Shown here in pieces: positions 1 to 9,433 of a stretch of 43,326 nt of DNA. The position numbers and the translations under genes are program-made. The notes beneath the pieces are model-generated. The model saw only the letters and a list, made by a program, of their open reading frames with translations. It did not search any database and was not told the DNA's origin. Every line of letters begins with the position of its first letter. The stretch's first letter is position 1. The stretch lies in contig JAAFJG010000039.1 in the NCBI GenBank assembly GCA_013298075.1, positions 1-43,326 of the forward strand. The letters run 5' to 3'. Source of the DNA: Cytophagales bacterium. Lineage in GTDB: Bacteria > Bacteroidota > Bacteroidia > Cytophagales > Microscillaceae.

Positions 1-1
1 C

Positions 2-109
2 ACTCACTCATTAGAATTTGAAGTAAAATCGTTGTTACCTGGTATGTATTTTTGTACATTTTCAAATGGTAAAATTAATAAAATTCAAAAATTAATGATT
101 GTCAAATAA
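2..109 (+). CDS. C-terminal end of a T9SS cargo protein (5' part outside window)
   Basis: Reading from base 2 gives 35 codons ending in TAA at 107-109. The peptide reads LEFEVKSLLPGMYFCTFSNG and ends KLMIVK. The pattern 'v.sL.pGmYf....g......k.iv.K' is the end of a type A T9SS sorting domain, the C-terminal signal that sends secreted proteins through the Por/Gld machinery to the cell surface. The rest of the gene lies upstream of the window, so the passenger domain is unknown. A strong hairpin at 132-178 follows, as expected for the end of a transcription unit. The family call rests on a short tail and is therefore moderate. Confidence 0.7.
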   Translation, partial: THSLEFEVKSLLPGMYFCTFSNGKINKIQKLMIVK

Positions 110-131
110 AATTCTCTTTTTTCTTTCTAAT

Positions 132-178
132 AAAAATGGTTATTTGTATTTATCGAATGAATACAAATAACTATTTTT
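132..178 (+). terminator. Hairpin terminator after the T9SS cargo gene
   Basis: The 19-base arms 132-150 and 160-178 pair with a single G-U. The loop is 9 bases (151-159), and AT-rich sequence flanks both sides. It starts 22 bp after the stop at 109 and lies before the promoter at 289. Confidence 0.7.
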
Positions 179-288
179 AATTTATCTAAATATTCCTTTA
201 TAAATTTCAAAAATCAACTATTTTCCAATACAAACGAATTAAAAATAAAAAAAAATATCTTTTTTTTATTTTTTTCGTTTAAAACTTA

Positions 289-296
289 TATCTTTG
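289..296 (+). promoter_or_regulatory. Bacteroidota -7 box (TATCTTTG)
   Basis: It matches the Bacteroidota sigma-A -7 consensus TAnnTTTG. Poly-T sequence, not a clear TTTG, occupies the -33 region. Transcription would start near 303, which places the upstream ATG at 294 inside the promoter and supports translation from 327. Confidence 0.55.
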
Positions 297-326
297 TACT
301 TTAAAAACGATAATTTATTTGTTTAT

Positions 327-1232
327 ATGCTTAAAATATCATTATTTGTTCTTATTTATTTATTTTTGACTTCATTTATCAATGCCCAAATGCTTGATAT
401 TCCTACCCAAAAAAGTAAAAAAGGAAAAGAAGAAAATATAACGCTTGAATCTGATACGCTTTCTAAAATTGATACCGATGTAATCAAAACTGAAGATTTT
501 TTGATGCGTTATGATGATAAACAAACTCGAAAAAAGAAAAAAAATGCTAAGAAAAGAAAAAGCAGAAGAATGTATTTGGGTGTCAAAACAAAAGCAGGAT
601 TCATTCGTGATGAAGATGGCGAAAGTTATGATTTATTCAGAACGATAGAATTTGCGCAAGTTGAAAAAACAGGAAATCTAAAAAATATCCATTATTACGA
701 TAGAAAAACAGGAAAAATTCGAAGTGATGAATATAAAAATATCGAAAATAAAATCAAAAAAGGACTTAAAATTGTTGTTTTGCATGGACATTATCAACAA
801 ATTAAAGAAGGTGAAGTTCGATTAGAAGGATATTATAACAAAGGACATAGACACGAAAAATGGTACGAGTTTGATAGAAATGGTATTCTTATCGAAAAAT
901 TAGACTATCATCTTGGACACTCTGAAGAAACACTTATCACGCACCACGATAATGACAGCACAAAATTAAAAGAAATATTGCCAATGGTGCATGGACGCAT
1001 ACAAGGAAAATATATTTTATACCACAAAAACGGTATTGTTGCCAAAGAAGGAAAATTTGATAACAACGAAAAAATAGGTTTTTGGAAAGAATGGTATGAC
1101 AATAAAAAAATGAAAAAAGAAGAACAATATCCACAACATTGGTACGATAAATCTGAACCTATTTTATTAAGAGAATGGGACGATAAAGGAAAATTAACAT
1201 TTGATAAAGATAAAGGTGGTAAACAAAAATAA
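327..1232 (+). CDS. Secreted MORN-repeat-variant protein
   Basis: The product is a 301-residue exported protein of unknown function. I start it at 327, not at the in-frame ATG at 294, because 327 begins a clean signal peptide (LKISLFVLIYLFLTSFINAQ, cleavage after the Ala before Gln) and 294 lies in the -7 box. A Lys/Arg-rich stretch follows at about residues 68-86. The C-terminal half carries at least three MORN_2/YwqK-type units of the form 'G.y..Y..nG....eg.y..g...G.W..w': near 'EGYYNKGHRHEKWYEFDRNG', 'GKYILYHKNG' and 'GKFDNNEKIGFWKEWYDNKK'. Such proteins are common, mostly uncharacterised, periplasmic or surface proteins in Bacteroidota. Although the family is often labelled 'toxin-antitoxin component', nothing here shows a toxin partner. 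Confidence 0.75.
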   Translation: MLKISLFVLIYLFLTSFINAQMLDIPTQKSKKGKEENITLESDTLSKIDTDVIKTEDFLMRYDDKQTRKKKKNAKKRKSRRMYLGVKTKAGFIRDEDGESYDLFRTIEFAQVEKTGNLKNIHYYDRKTGKIRSDEYKNIENKIKKGLKIVVLHGHYQQIKEGEVRLEGYYNKGHRHEKWYEFDRNGILIEKLDYHLGHSEETLITHHDNDSTKLKEILPMVHGRIQGKYILYHKNGIVAKEGKFDNNEKIGFWKEWYDNKKMKKEEQYPQHWYDKSEPILLREWDDKGKLTFDKDKGGKQK

Positions 1233-1342
1233 AAAAAAGAAACGTTCTGTATCATTATAACCAATATTTTTTATAAAAAATGCATTTTCTTACTTACCTA
1301 TGTAAGTTTTTTGTTATATATACGTATAAATTTAACTCAATT

Positions 1343-4300
1343 ATGAAATACAAATACATTATTTTGATGTTTGTTATTTTTTTAACAACTCAAATACATA
1401 CTATTTTTGGAAAAAATCCAACTGCTGTTACAATTACTGCTCCTACTTTATCTAATCTTTGCGTAGGTAGTGCTGTTTATACGCCGTTGGGTAATATTGT
1501 TATTACCGAAGGAGTCAATAATGATATAACAGGCAATCAAAATCATACACTTATTTTGAATATGCCAACAGGTTTTGAACTACAACCATCAACAGGAATA
1601 ATGAATACTTTGGCGGGAGGAAATATTGTTAGTCAGTTTATATTTGTGAGTTCGAATGCTATTTTTATTGCTTTTACTACTGATAATACTACTGATAAAC
1701 CTGATGCAATAACTATCAGTGGTTTGCAAGCAAAAGCGACAATTGTAGCATTAAATCAAAATATGATTGTGGCAAATGGAAGCACAAATAATATCACAGG
1801 AATTACGGTAGGCACGAGTGTAATGGCAACTTTTTCATCTAGTGCTTTACCTACTTTAAACGTGTTGAATAGTGTTATACCTATTTGTGCGGGACAACAA
1901 GTTACATTTACGGCATCGGGAACATCAACTTTATTTTATTTTGAGTTGATGCAAGGAGTAACAAGCCTTAATATTCAAAACTATTCTGCGACTAATACTT
2001 ATACCACTTCTAATGCTTTGGCTGCAGGAAATTATAGTATGAAAGTAATCGGAAAAGATGGCAATGGTTGTGTGAGTACAACGAGTACAACTAATTTTAT
2101 TATCAATGCTATTCCTACTATGACGGTGGGCAATTCTGGGACTTCTATTTGTCAAGGAAAAACGATTACTTTTACTGCTACAGGCACATCAAATTATCGT
2201 TTTGAACTGATGCAAGGGGTTACAAGTTTGGATATTCAAGGGTATGGATTACCTAATACTTATACCACTTCTAATGCTTTATTAGCGGGAAGTTATACGT
2301 TACTTGCTTGGGGGCGCGATGCTAATAATTGTATCAGTACATTGAGTACTACTAATTTTACGATTAATCCATTACCTACCTCTCCTACTATTACGGCGGG
2401 TAATACACAATCCTTTTGTGCGGGAGTTGCTACTTCTACTGTGATTAATACGACTGGAGTTGGTACAAGAAGATGGTTTAATGACGCGGGGTTAACCTCT
2501 GTTGCGTCTTCTTTATCTAATCCTACTTTAAACGATTTAGGTATTACTTCTACTAATTTTCCTGCTGTTTATACTTATTATGTGGTCAATGATAACGGAA
2601 CTTGTTTTAGTAATGTTGTTATTGTAACGATTACTATTCTTCAAAGCCCAGTGGTTTCTTTAACAAGTGGTGATACTAATTATATTATTTGTCAAGGAGA
2701 TCCAGTTACTTTTACAGGCACAGGCAATGCTACGCAATATAGTTTTGATTTACGTATATCTGGTGTTTCACAAGCAGGATTTCCTACTGCCTTTGGAGTT
2801 GTCAATACATTTACCACTTCACCAAGTTTATTGGCAAATAATAATTATTCTATGATAGTTATTGGAAAATTAGCGAATAATTGTGAAACTATTTCAAATA
2901 TAATTAGTTTTCAAATCAAGACTAATCCTTCCGTAACTTTCACTTGGCCTGGCACTACAAGTTTTGTTAATACTGATAATACCGCAGTCAATTTGGCAAG
3001 TTCAGTTACCCCTACGGGAGGTGTTTTTTCGGGAGATGGTATTGCAGGAAATAGTTTTACGCCAAGCGTGGCAGGTTCTGGTTTACATTCTATTACTTAT
3101 ACTTATACAGATGGTAGTAGTGGTTGTTCAGATTCAAAACAAGTATCTGTGAGTGTTACAACGGGTGGATTTATTCTTCCTAGTGCTTTTTGTCAAGGTG
3201 ATGCAGTAACTTCTCCTTTAACGAGTGGTGGTTGTACCACATCAATAGTATCTGCTAATCCTGGCTCTGCTGGTGCTGCAATTACACCTACTTTTGCGTT
3301 TGATCCATCTGCTGTTACCATTCCAACAGGGCAAGATTATGTAAAATGGGAAGGAAGTATATATTTTAGTCCAAATACTGGCGCTTTCTTTCCTTGTCCT
3401 TCTTATGGATTTTACATATTTACTTATGTATTTAGAAGACCAAATCCTATTATTACAGGTACGACTTTAGTATGTGAAAATACTAATAATGTAGTTTATT
3501 CAGTACCTGCTGTGGTAGGTAATAGATATAATTGGACTGTAACAGGTGGAACAATAGTAGGAAGTGCTATTAATAATTCTGTTACTGTCAATTGGGGAAC
3601 TGCGGGTATAGGAACTATTCAAATATCACAAACTGCCAATTATACTACGCCTATTTCTCAAAGTTGTGCGACATCTGTTTCTCAAAACATATCAATTATC
3701 GCGCCTCCTAATCCAAATATAGTTCCGGGTAGTGGTGCTACTTGTGAGGGATCAACAGAAAATTATTCTGTATCTTCTTCCCCATCTAGTACCTATTTAT
3801 GGACTGTAACAGGTGGAATAATAGTAGGTGCCAATAATACAAATAGCATTACAATTACTTGGGGTGCCGCCGCAACAGGACGGACTATTTCAGTAACACA
3901 AACTACATTCTCTTGCAGTGGAACAGACACTAGAAATATTAACGTTAGAACGGTGCCTTCTCCTACTATTACAGGTTCATTAAGTGTTTGTGAGGCAGCA
4001 AATGGTATAAATTACTCAGTTTCGAATGTATTACCTCCTTTCGCTTTGAGTACTTCTTATCAATGGACTGTCATAGGTGGAGCAATAGTAGGAAGTAATA
4101 CAAATGATAATGTTACGGTCAATTGGGGAAGTTCAGGGACGGGAAGAGTTATTATTACACAACAATACAATTATACAAGTATAAATTGTTCAAAAACAAG
4201 TCTTACGAATGTAACTATCAACCCCTTGCCCTCTGTAGCGGTTTTTGTAGGTACAGGAGTTTTTTGTGAAAATACTACTAATAATAATTTTTATACCAAT

Positions 4301-7300
4301 GGGGTAGCAGGTGATACTTATGTATGGTCTGTAACAGGTGGAACAATTGCTTCTGGACAAGGAACAACTTCAATTATGGTCAATTGGGGCGCGCCCGGAA
4401 ACGCCAATGTATCTTTGGTAAAAACAAATAGTAATGGTTGTGCTAGCCTTAGTCCTAATAATTTTACTATTAGGTCAAAACCTAGTCCTTCTATTATATC
4501 CTCAGCAGGTTTTGCTGTTTGTGCGAATAAAACAGGTTTAATATATAATACAAATCCTGTCGTGGGAAATACATATACTTGGTCAGCAATTGGTGGAACC
4601 ATAGTAGGGGCTAATAATACAAATAGTGTTACAATTGATTGGGGAGTTCCTGATCCATTGGCATCTATCACAATCACAGAAACCAATTCTGCTGGTTGTA
4701 TCCATAATTTTACAAGAAATATTAATATTTTGCCTTTACCTAATCCACCTATTTTAGGTAGTTTAGCAGTCTGTGCCAATGCTACCAACGTTAATTATAC
4801 TACATCAGGCTCAGGTACTTTTGTTTGGGCTGTAACAGGGGGGACAATTATATCAGGACAAAATACAAATGTAATTGCAGTGAATTGGGGAGCAGCAGGC
4901 ACAGGAAATGTAAGTATTACCAATACAAATATAAATGGTTGTGTAGGTTCAAACTCTTCTAATGTTACTATTAATGCTTTACCAGCGCCAACTATTTCAG
5001 GAGCAGCAAGTGTTTGTGCAGGTAAAACAGGTGAGGTATATAATGTAACATCATCAGCGAATAGAAGTTATCTTTGGAGTGTTTCAGGTGGAATTATTTC
5101 AGGTACAAATACAAATAATATTGTAACGATAGATTGGGGAACTTCAAATAGTGGTTCATTACAAATTATAGAAACAAATACTTTGACGAATTGTGCTGTA
5201 ACTACCACAAGAATAATTACTATCAATCCGTTACCTAATCCTATTATCACAGGAAACACAAATGTATGCACAGGAATTATAAGAAATTATTCTGTAGTCA
5301 ATGGAGTTAATCAAACGTATAATTGGGTTGTAACAGGTGGGACAATCAATTCAGGACAAGGTACAAATAATATTCAAGTAACTTGGGGAAGTGCAGGTAT
5401 AGGAAATATATCCATCACACAAACAGACAACGTATTAACGCCAAATTGTAGTAAAAATATAAGCCAACCTATTTCTATTTTGCCTTTGCCTAATCCAAAT
5501 ATTATCGGAAATATATCGGTTTGTGCTTCTTCAATAGGCGTACAATATAGCACAGCTTTATCAGCAGGAAATATATATATTTGGAGCGTTACAAATGGAA
5601 CGATTACTATTGGGCAAGGAAGTGATAAAATAAGTGTAGATTGGGCAGCAGCAGGAACAGGACAAGTATCAGTAACACAAACAGACATAAATGGTTGTAC
5701 GAAATCAATCAATCAAAGTATTACGGTTAATCCATTACCTACGCCGATTATCACACAAAATTCAGGAAGTCTTTGTGAAAATACACCAGGAAATATATTT
5801 TCTGTTCCTTCAAGTATGGGAAGAAATTATACTTGGAGTGTAATAGGTGGCACAATTACATCAGGACAAGGCTCAAATAATATCAATATTACTTGGGGAA
5901 ATGCAACAAATATAGCTTCTGTTTCGGTTGTTGAAACAGTCATAGCTACGACTTGCTCAGGAACTACCACCAACAATGTAATTATTATTCCAAAACCAAC
6001 ACCTAATGTTACCAGCGTTACTACTTCGGTTTGTGCTAATCAAATGGGAGTAATTTATTCTACACCTCAAATAATAGGAAATTCATATCTTTGGTCAATA
6101 ACAGGTGGAACTATTACCGCAGGACAAAATACAAATCAAATTACAGTCAATTGGGGGTTGATTAATCCAAGTGCGTCTATTAGCGTTACAGAAACAGCTG
6201 CCAATGGTTGTATTGTAATATCATCAAAAAGTATTATTATCAATCCATTACCAACACCTTCTGTTTCAGGAGACATAGTAGTTTGTCAAGGTTCTACTAA
6301 TAATGTTTATAGCACAAATTTTGTATCAGGAAATTCATATTTTTGGACGGTTGTAGGTGGCGTAGGAACTTCATTTGTAGGACAAAATACAAATCAAATT
6401 ACAGTTACTTGGGGAGCAGCGGGATCAGGAACAGTTTCAGTATTAGAAACAATAATTACTACCAATTGTAAAGTTAGCCAAACCAGAAATATCAACATCA
6501 GTCCATTGCCCACTCCAACTATTGCTAATAATAGTGCAGTATGTGCTAATTCGACAAATAATATTTACAGCACAAACTTAGTGGCGGGCAATACTTATTT
6601 GTGGGACGTTACCAATGGCATAATCATAAGTGGACAAAATACAAATCAAATCTCAGTTACTTGGGGGAGTACAGCCACAGGTATCGTAAAAGTTACGCAA
6701 ACAATTACAGCTACTAGTTGTGTAAAAGTTATGACGCAAAATATCGTTATTAATCCATTGCCAACACCAAATATTATAGGCGGAGTAATAGGTACTAATA
6801 ATGTTTGTGCTACTCTAACTTATACTTATCGAACGCCAAATATTATGGGACATACTTATAATTGGACAGTAACTAATGGCACTTTTACAGGACAAGGCAC
6901 AAATCAAATTAGTGTAACTTGGGGCAATAGTTCGGTTGGAATAGTAGAATTAACTCAAACTAACACACTTTTAGTACCTAATTGTTCTAAATATGCAAGT
7001 GTTGATGTGATTATTTTACCATTACCAACGCCTTCTATCATAGGTGCAGGAGTAGTTTGTCAGGATAACAAGTATGCTTATTCTACTACACTTATTGCGG
7101 GACATACGTATATTTGGGAAGTAAATAATGGAACAATCGTATCAGGAACGGGTACAAATGCTATCCTTGTCGTATGGGATGATGTTTCTGCTACTCAATT
7201 TGTAAAAGTTACACAAATAAGTAGTAATACAACTCCTAACTGCTCGCAAATTGCTCAAATTCCAGTGGTAGTTAATCCTGTGCCTTATAATACGATTGTG

Positions 7301-9358
7301 GTTGCAAATACTTGTTATGGTGAAATTACTACATTTACTCCTTCCAGTACTCAACCTGATTGGATTTGGGAATGGGTTTTTCCTGATAATACAACATCTA
7401 ACGTTAGTAATCCGTCTAAAATATTTCCTACCGCAGGTAATTTTTCAGTAAAAGCAAAAGTTACCAATCAATATGGTTGTTTTTATGAACAAAATACGAT
7501 TCCTTTGGCTATCAATCCTGTTCCTGTAGCAAATTTTAGACATTCAGGAACTTGTTTGGGAAGTACAACACAATTTATAAATTTATCAACATTGGCTACT
7601 ACCAATGTAAGTTTTATTACTCAATGGAGTTGGGATTTTGGTGATGGTTCACCTATTTTAGTAGGAAATTTTCCTAATCCAACACATTCATTTGTGAATC
7701 CAGGTGTATATGATGTGAAACTAATTGTAACAAGTAATAGAAATTGTTCCCATACAATTACTAAAAAAGTAATTATCTTTCCATTTTTTGCTCCCACAGA
7801 TACTACGCCTTACAATGAAGCATTTGAAACGACTAATCACGGTTGGGTTTCTGGAAGTTATAATGGTTTGAATAGCTGGGGAACGGTCCCAAATGTTCCA
7901 TTGCCTTCAAGAACAGTTCAAGGTAGTACAGGAAAAATATGGAGTACAGGTTTGAGTAATAATTATGCAAATGCTGAACGCTCTTATGTAGAAAGTCCGT
8001 GTTTTGATTTACAAGGTTTAACGAGACCTATGTTAACTATCAAAAAATGGTCAGACTCTGAAGTAGGTTTAGATGGAACGGTCATATTATATACAATTGA
8101 CGAAGGAACAACTTGGAAAGTATTAGGAGACATAAATGAAGGTTTATATTGGTATAACCAAAATAATATTCTCTCAACTCCCGGCCCTGGAGGAGAAATC
8201 AATCAAAAACGTTCAGGCTGGACAGGGAAAGATAATGCGTGGATTGATGCTCGATTTGCCTTAGATGCCGTGAAGGCAGATGCAGGTGCTAACTCAGTTC
8301 GTTTTAGAATTGCGTTTAGTAGTAATGCAGATAATTTACCAGGTAGATGGGATGGATTTGCTTTTGATGACGTAAGAATTTTAAACCGAGATGGCAAAGT
8401 ATTACTAGAACATTTTACCAATATGTCATCTGTGGTAGAAAATGAATCAGTCAATTTATTTTCCCCTGAAACAGTAAAATTACAATATCATACGAATTTG
8501 GCGAATGATAATGATAAATTATATCAAGAGAATAGAGCAGATGGCGGCGCAAGGGCGTTATTTTATGGTATTTCTGAGATAGCACGTGCTGCTATGAATG
8601 GTAAGGCAAACACAACACAACAATTTAGTAATTGGGCAGCAAATGCGTATTCACAAAATGCATTAAATTCTCCAAGATTTGATGTAAAATTGACGTTTCC
8701 TTCATCACCAACAAATACACTTAATATCAATGTGGCTGTGAAAGCAAATCTACCTTATACTAAACCTGTGGTAGTGCATATCGTTTTAGTTGAAAAACAA
8801 GTTACTTCTACACAATTAGGCGTAACAGGCACAACTATTTATAAAAATATAGTCAGAAAAATGCTTCCGAGTGCAGGGGGGACATTATTTTCAAGTACTT
8901 GGGCGGTGAATCAAGTACAAAATTTCTCACAAAATATTTCAATTTATGCAATGACTCAAGAAAATGGAGCAAAGTTTTATGATTGGAATAATTTATCTGT
9001 GGTGGCTTTTGTGCAAGATTATGAAACAAAAGAAGTATATCAAGCCGACCAAAATATAATCCCGATTATATTGCCAACGTTAATTTCAGGGATAGAAGAT
9101 GAGTTAAAAAAACAATGCTGGATTTATCCAAATCCTACTTCTGATGAAGTTTTTATTGGTTTTAAAGACGAAGTAGTCGGTGATTATCAATGGGAAATCT
9201 ATAGTATGCAAGGCGTAAAAATAAGTCAAGGCATCATCAATGAAGGAGAGAAAGGCGTAAAAATTGATGTTACTAAATATCCAAAAAGTATGTATATTAT
9301 CAAAATCATTAATCCACGTTCTCAATCCGTTTGGCAGTCTAAATTAGAAATTAGATAA
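1343..9358 (+). CDS. Giant secreted PKD-like repeat protein with Omp28-like module and T9SS sorting domain
   Basis: The product is a predicted cell-surface or extracellular protein of 2671 residues. Start 1343 is preferred over 1280 because it begins a signal peptide (MKYKYIILMFVIFLTTQIHT). The N-terminal 700 residues hold Ig-like repeats of the type 'ICqGk.itFTAtGt..Y.FeLmqG'. Residues ~700-1975 hold about 15 units of ~85 residues with the signature 'Y.WsVtGGtI..GqgtN.i.V.WG.aGtg.isvtqt...gC', typical of the PKD-like family. Two PKD domains follow (~1978-2148; WSWDFGDGS), then a jelly-roll-like segment (~2153-2350; SYVESPCFDLQG). Residues ~2352-2570 resemble Omp28 (VLLEHFTN, NIVRKMLPSAGG, VVAFVQDYETKEVYQA), but the usual Cys-x-x-Cys after 'FT' is missing. 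The last 80 residues are a type A T9SS sorting domain (IYPNPTSDEVFI...). The likely role is adhesion or surface layer; the ligand is unknown. Confidence 0.9.
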   Translation: MKYKYIILMFVIFLTTQIHTIFGKNPTAVTITAPTLSNLCVGSAVYTPLGNIVITEGVNNDITGNQNHTLILNMPTGFELQPSTGIMNTLAGGNIVSQFIFVSSNAIFIAFTTDNTTDKPDAITISGLQAKATIVALNQNMIVANGSTNNITGITVGTSVMATFSSSALPTLNVLNSVIPICAGQQVTFTASGTSTLFYFELMQGVTSLNIQNYSATNTYTTSNALAAGNYSMKVIGKDGNGCVSTTSTTNFIINAIPTMTVGNSGTSICQGKTITFTATGTSNYRFELMQGVTSLDIQGYGLPNTYTTSNALLAGSYTLLAWGRDANNCISTLSTTNFTINPLPTSPTITAGNTQSFCAGVATSTVINTTGVGTRRWFNDAGLTSVASSLSNPTLNDLGITSTNFPAVYTYYVVNDNGTCFSNVVIVTITILQSPVVSLTSGDTNYIICQGDPVTFTGTGNATQYSFDLRISGVSQAGFPTAFGVVNTFTTSPSLLANNNYSMIVIGKLANNCETISNIISFQIKTNPSVTFTWPGTTSFVNTDNTAVNLASSVTPTGGVFSGDGIAGNSFTPSVAGSGLHSITYTYTDGSSGCSDSKQVSVSVTTGGFILPSAFCQGDAVTSPLTSGGCTTSIVSANPGSAGAAITPTFAFDPSAVTIPTGQDYVKWEGSIYFSPNTGAFFPCPSYGFYIFTYVFRRPNPIITGTTLVCENTNNVVYSVPAVVGNRYNWTVTGGTIVGSAINNSVTVNWGTAGIGTIQISQTANYTTPISQSCATSVSQNISIIAPPNPNIVPGSGATCEGSTENYSVSSSPSSTYLWTVTGGIIVGANNTNSITITWGAAATGRTISVTQTTFSCSGTDTRNINVRTVPSPTITGSLSVCEAANGINYSVSNVLPPFALSTSYQWTVIGGAIVGSNTNDNVTVNWGSSGTGRVIITQQYNYTSINCSKTSLTNVTINPLPSVAVFVGTGVFCENTTNNNFYTNGVAGDTYVWSVTGGTIASGQGTTSIMVNWGAPGNANVSLVKTNSNGCASLSPNNFTIRSKPSPSIISSAGFAVCANKTGLIYNTNPVVGNTYTWSAIGGTIVGANNTNSVTIDWGVPDPLASITITETNSAGCIHNFTRNINILPLPNPPILGSLAVCANATNVNYTTSGSGTFVWAVTGGTIISGQNTNVIAVNWGAAGTGNVSITNTNINGCVGSNSSNVTINALPAPTISGAASVCAGKTGEVYNVTSSANRSYLWSVSGGIISGTNTNNIVTIDWGTSNSGSLQIIETNTLTNCAVTTTRIITINPLPNPIITGNTNVCTGIIRNYSVVNGVNQTYNWVVTGGTINSGQGTNNIQVTWGSAGIGNISITQTDNVLTPNCSKNISQPISILPLPNPNIIGNISVCASSIGVQYSTALSAGNIYIWSVTNGTITIGQGSDKISVDWAAAGTGQVSVTQTDINGCTKSINQSITVNPLPTPIITQNSGSLCENTPGNIFSVPSSMGRNYTWSVIGGTITSGQGSNNINITWGNATNIASVSVVETVIATTCSGTTTNNVIIIPKPTPNVTSVTTSVCANQMGVIYSTPQIIGNSYLWSITGGTITAGQNTNQITVNWGLINPSASISVTETAANGCIVISSKSIIINPLPTPSVSGDIVVCQGSTNNVYSTNFVSGNSYFWTVVGGVGTSFVGQNTNQITVTWGAAGSGTVSVLETIITTNCKVSQTRNINISPLPTPTIANNSAVCANSTNNIYSTNLVAGNTYLWDVTNGIIISGQNTNQISVTWGSTATGIVKVTQTITATSCVKVMTQNIVINPLPTPNIIGGVIGTNNVCATLTYTYRTPNIMGHTYNWTVTNGTFTGQGTNQISVTWGNSSVGIVELTQTNTLLVPNCSKYASVDVIILPLPTPSIIGAGVVCQDNKYAYSTTLIAGHTYIWEVNNGTIVSGTGTNAILVVWDDVSATQFVKVTQISSNTTPNCSQIAQIPVVVNPVPYNTIVVANTCYGEITTFTPSSTQPDWIWEWVFPDNTTSNVSNPSKIFPTAGNFSVKAKVTNQYGCFYEQNTIPLAINPVPVANFRHSGTCLGSTTQFINLSTLATTNVSFITQWSWDFGDGSPILVGNFPNPTHSFVNPGVYDVKLIVTSNRNCSHTITKKVIIFPFFAPTDTTPYNEAFETTNHGWVSGSYNGLNSWGTVPNVPLPSRTVQGSTGKIWSTGLSNNYANAERSYVESPCFDLQGLTRPMLTIKKWSDSEVGLDGTVILYTIDEGTTWKVLGDINEGLYWYNQNNILSTPGPGGEINQKRSGWTGKDNAWIDARFALDAVKADAGANSVRFRIAFSSNADNLPGRWDGFAFDDVRILNRDGKVLLEHFTNMSSVVENESVNLFSPETVKLQYHTNLANDNDKLYQENRADGGARALFYGISEIARAAMNGKANTTQQFSNWAANAYSQNALNSPRFDVKLTFPSSPTNTLNINVAVKANLPYTKPVVVHIVLVEKQVTSTQLGVTGTTIYKNIVRKMLPSAGGTLFSSTWAVNQVQNFSQNISIYAMTQENGAKFYDWNNLSVVAFVQDYETKEVYQADQNIIPIILPTLISGIEDELKKQCWIYPNPTSDEVFIGFKDEVVGDYQWEIYSMQGVKISQGIINEGEKGVKIDVTKYPKSMYIIKIINPRSQSVWQSKLEIR

Positions 9359-9369
9359 AAATAAAAATA

Positions 9370-9403
9370 TTTTTACCCCATTTTTTATATTTTGGGGTAA
9401 AAA
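9370..9403 (+). terminator. Perfect hairpin between the giant gene and the next gene
   Basis: The arms TTTTTACCCCA (9370-9380) and TGGGGTAAAAA (9393-9403) pair perfectly around a 12-base loop and are followed by TTGTTTT. It lies 11 bp after the stop at 9358 and 30 bp before the ATG at 9434. It may end the transcript or work as a partial attenuator that lowers expression of the downstream genes. Confidence 0.65.
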
Positions 9404-9433
9404 TTGTTTTATAAAACACATCAAAAAAAAATT

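Noticed and set aside
294-296. ATG at 294 as start of the MORN-repeat protein
   Set aside because: It overlaps the -7 promoter box and would bury the signal peptide. 327 fits both.
4318-5712. Long minus-strand open frames (4318-4788, 5068-5271, 5374-5712) inside the giant gene
   Set aside because: They mirror the regular PKD-like repeats in low-complexity DNA. They have no family features, and the plus strand is continuously coding.
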